64,000 bases of DNA, from assembly GCF_001424405.1 (NCBI RefSeq), contig NZ_LMPS01000006.1, positions 62,001 to 126,000 of the forward strand, read 5' to 3'. Below are positions 62,181-64,000 of this stretch, one piece after another (positions within the stretch are counted from its first letter, which is position 1; every line of letters starts with the position of its first letter). Source of the DNA: Dyadobacter sp. Leaf189 (GTDB lineage Bacteria > Bacteroidota > Bacteroidia > Cytophagales > Spirosomataceae). The position numbers and the translations under genes are program-made. The notes beneath the pieces are model-generated. The model searched no databases and was not told the DNA's origin. It was given only the letters and a program-made list of their open reading frames with translations.

Positions 62181-62582
62181 ATGACATTCAATTCAACTCG
62201 GATTATCACGGGGAACATCAATGCACTGATCGATTTTTATCAGCAAATCACCGGATCCGATGCGCACCGGCTTACCGAAGACTTTGCCGAATTCCGTACT
62301 CCCCTGGCCACATTAGCGATTGGCAGCACGCGCACGCTCAACTTTTTTGGTGGAGAAAGTGTGGCTACGCCTTCTACAAACCGTTCGGTCATTTTGGAAT
62401 TTCGGGTTGATGATGTAGATGCGCATTATGAAAGACTATCTGATTTCCTTAAAGCGTGCATTGTACAAAAACCAACAACAATGCCCTGGGGCAACCGGTC
62501 GCTCTTGTTCCGGGATCCAGACGGTAACCTGATCAATTTTTTCACCCCCATAACGCCAGATGCAGCAGAGCGTTTTAAATAG
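62181..62582 (+). CDS. VOC-family (glyoxalase-like) protein
   Basis: 133 residues with a glyoxalase/bleomycin-resistance fold: STRIITGNINALIDFYQQITG at the start, ILEFRVDDVDAHYERLS near 73 and WGNRSLLFRDPDGNLINFFTP near 103. Putative metal ligands are the Glu near 75 and the Asp/Asn of the DPDGN segment, but the reaction is not predictable. It is 60 bases before an AraC gene on the same strand. Confidence 0.88.
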   Translation: MTFNSTRIITGNINALIDFYQQITGSDAHRLTEDFAEFRTPLATLAIGSTRTLNFFGGESVATPSTNRSVILEFRVDDVDAHYERLSDFLKACIVQKPTTMPWGNRSLLFRDPDGNLINFFTPITPDAAERFK

Positions 62583-62642
62583 CTTAATTTGCATCGGAGT
62601 CGCAATAAGCGACGCGGAGAACATAAAGTTGTTAAGTCAAAA

Positions 62643-63515
62643 ATGAACACCTACTACCTGCCTGATGATCTTTTGGATGATCCTGCGGCGCAAGCGGACG
62701 ATGTCGTAATCCGTTACTACAACTCCGACCGTGACTCAGTCAAGAACAGGATCGTCCTGAACAAGAATATGATCAACTTGCTTGTGAGCGGGACGAAGAC
62801 AATCATCTATCCTGATGCGACAGCGGTTGTTAACGCAGGCGAGCTTGTTGTTCTTTCAACGGGTAATGTACTTACTTCCGAGCTGCTTGCCGGTACAAAC
62901 CAATTCACAAGTATCCTCTTTTATTTCAGCAATGAAGTGTTCAACCGCTTTCTGATCAAGTACGAGCACCTGTTGAATGCAGCCACCGCCAAAGCTAACA
63001 AGCAGCCGTTTTTAATTTTCAGGCAGGATACTTTTATAAAGCATTTCATTGCCTCATTGCAAGTTTTGCTGAACAATGACGGGGATTTATCAGCTGAAAT
63101 CCGGTTACTTAAAATCGAGGAACTGCTGTTGTATATGTTCCAGACTGATCCGGAAAGATTTCATGCAATTCAAATATTGACCCGCGACAAACAGCAATTG
63201 CAGATTAAAAAAGTGGTTGAAAGCCAGATCGGTCAGCCCACTACGGTGGAGGATCTCGCATTTCTTTGCCACATGAGTACTTCCACATTCAAGAGGAAGT
63301 TCAGCGAGATTTATCAAACCTCACCTCAAAAATGGTTATTGGCCAAAAGGCTTGAACTGGCGGCAGACTTGCTCAGAACTTTTGATGAGAGTCCGTCAGG
63401 AGTTTATATGCGGGTCGGTTATCAGAACCATTCCAGTTTCTCAGAAGCATTCCGTAATCACTTCGGAAGCACGCCGAGTGATTACCAGCAAAAGCATTTG
63501 AACGTTGCGCCGTAG
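62643..63515 (+). CDS. AraC-family transcriptional regulator
   Basis: 290 residues from the ATG at 62643; the upstream frame opens with TTG and basic residues. The N-terminal domain (about 1-185) is of the ExsA-like type (NMINLLVSGTKTIIY, FTSILFYFSNEVFNRFL). The C-terminal HTH domain (about 195-290) contains VEDLAFLCHMSTSTFKRKFSEIYQTSPQKW and YMRVGYQNHSSFSEAFRNHFGSTPSDYQ. It precedes a SnoaL-like gene by 71 bases and may regulate it. Confidence 0.93.
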   Translation: MNTYYLPDDLLDDPAAQADDVVIRYYNSDRDSVKNRIVLNKNMINLLVSGTKTIIYPDATAVVNAGELVVLSTGNVLTSELLAGTNQFTSILFYFSNEVFNRFLIKYEHLLNAATAKANKQPFLIFRQDTFIKHFIASLQVLLNNDGDLSAEIRLLKIEELLLYMFQTDPERFHAIQILTRDKQQLQIKKVVESQIGQPTTVEDLAFLCHMSTSTFKRKFSEIYQTSPQKWLLAKRLELAADLLRTFDESPSGVYMRVGYQNHSSFSEAFRNHFGSTPSDYQQKHLNVAP

Positions 63516-63586
63516 CGGTTGACCGTCTATCCTTAACTGCTCAGCTGACTGCACCTGTAATTTCGGGCCATCACAAAAACATATTA

Positions 63587-64000
63587 ATGATGGAAACAAC
63601 AACCGAAAACAACAAAGCAGTAGTACGCCGCTTCAATCAGGAAGTAATCGCAGAAGGCAATCTTCAAAGCTTCAATGAACTCATGGACGGGCAATTTGTA
63701 AATCGTTCAGCACCCGAGGGAATGAGCAATGGTGCAGATGGAATGATCTACTTTTTCAATGAAATCCTTCGCCCTGCAATGCCCGACATTCACGTGACGA
63801 TCCACCAACAGGTTGCAGAAGGTGATCTGGTTACTACCCGGAAGACAATCAGCGGAACTCAGACCGGTGAGATACTGGGTATTCCGGCGACTGGACGCGC
63901 AGTCAACATTGACGTGATTGATATCGTCCGGGTAAAAGACGGCAGGTACTTTGAACATTGGGGAATTACAACGCTGTCGGATGTACTGTCGCAGTTGCAA
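63587..64000 (+). CDS. SnoaL-like / ester cyclase protein, 3' end outside window
   Basis: Open from ATG 63587 (or 63590) to the last base, 138 codons visible, no stop. NTF2-like fold of the SnoaL/ester-cyclase type: VVRRFNQEVIAEGNLQSFNELM near 12, NRSAPEGM, the segment FNEILRPAMPDIHVTIHQQVAEGDLV near 60-84, and a terminal RVKDGRYFEHWGITT with the usual E-x-W. Families of this type include polyketide cyclases and aldolase-like detoxification proteins; no specific reaction is claimed. Confidence 0.85.
   Translation, partial: MMETTTENNKAVVRRFNQEVIAEGNLQSFNELMDGQFVNRSAPEGMSNGADGMIYFFNEILRPAMPDIHVTIHQQVAEGDLVTTRKTISGTQTGEILGIPATGRAVNIDVIDIVRVKDGRYFEHWGITTLSDVLSQLQ

Noticed and set aside
62153..62410. 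85-codon frame overlapping the start of the second VOC gene
   Set aside because: Runs in another frame across a clear VOC protein and shows no domain pattern.

Overview
This window is from a Bacteroidetes chromosome. It most resembles Cytophagales of the Dyadobacter/Spirosomataceae type, an inference from overall gene content rather than a database match. The evidence for the phylum is three SusC/SusD pairs, an ECF sigma/FecR pair, a subtilase with a type IX secretion (T9SS) sorting domain, sulfatase clusters, and promoters matching the Bacteroidetes TTG/TAnnTTTG pattern with few Shine-Dalgarno sequences. There are no phage genes, transposases or CRISPR arrays.

Layout. 1-5400: 3' part of citrate synthase (gltA), pdxH, a five-repeat DUF349 protein, tRNA-Thr(TGT), two small envelope genes, and a NrtR-type regulator with a dead Nudix box and a palindromic operator candidate. 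5490-9421: a TonB-dependent receptor followed by a beta-propeller phytase lipoprotein, a compact phytate-scavenging pair. 9512-16264: ECF sigma, FecR anti-sigma, STN-containing SusC and SusD, an uptake system with trans-envelope signalling but no enzymes. 16338-21703: DUF892 ferritin-like protein, zinc alcohol dehydrogenase, an unknown membrane-anchored protein, a FAD-Rieske fusion and a PQQ-type sugar dehydrogenase, probably a stress/redox neighbourhood. 21749-26981: two LysR-controlled redox modules. One is a basic mini-ORF, LysR, a ferredoxin reductase and a [2Fe-2S] ferredoxin; the other is LysR divergent from an MdaB-like quinone reductase, an epimerase and a YgiN-like monooxygenase.

27055-49378 is the main accessory region: a large divergent polysaccharide utilization locus. 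Leftward: SusC, SusD, two small lipoproteins, a truncated alginate-lyase-like gene, a heparinase II/III-like lyase and a PL8-family lyase. Rightward from the shared 282-bp control region: a second SusC/SusD, three Cys-type sulfatases (the middle one with C-terminal HEAT-like repeats) and an outer-membrane beta-barrel. Together these predict capture, desulfation and eliminative cleavage of a sulfated, uronic-acid-containing polysaccharide, possibly glycosaminoglycan-like. The substrate is inferred.

49513-64000: an orphan FtsX/MacB-type permease, a soluble PAS-PAS histidine kinase, a 1776-residue T9SS-secreted subtilase, RidA, SDR plus AraC, two VOC proteins, a second AraC regulator and a SnoaL-like protein cut by the window end.
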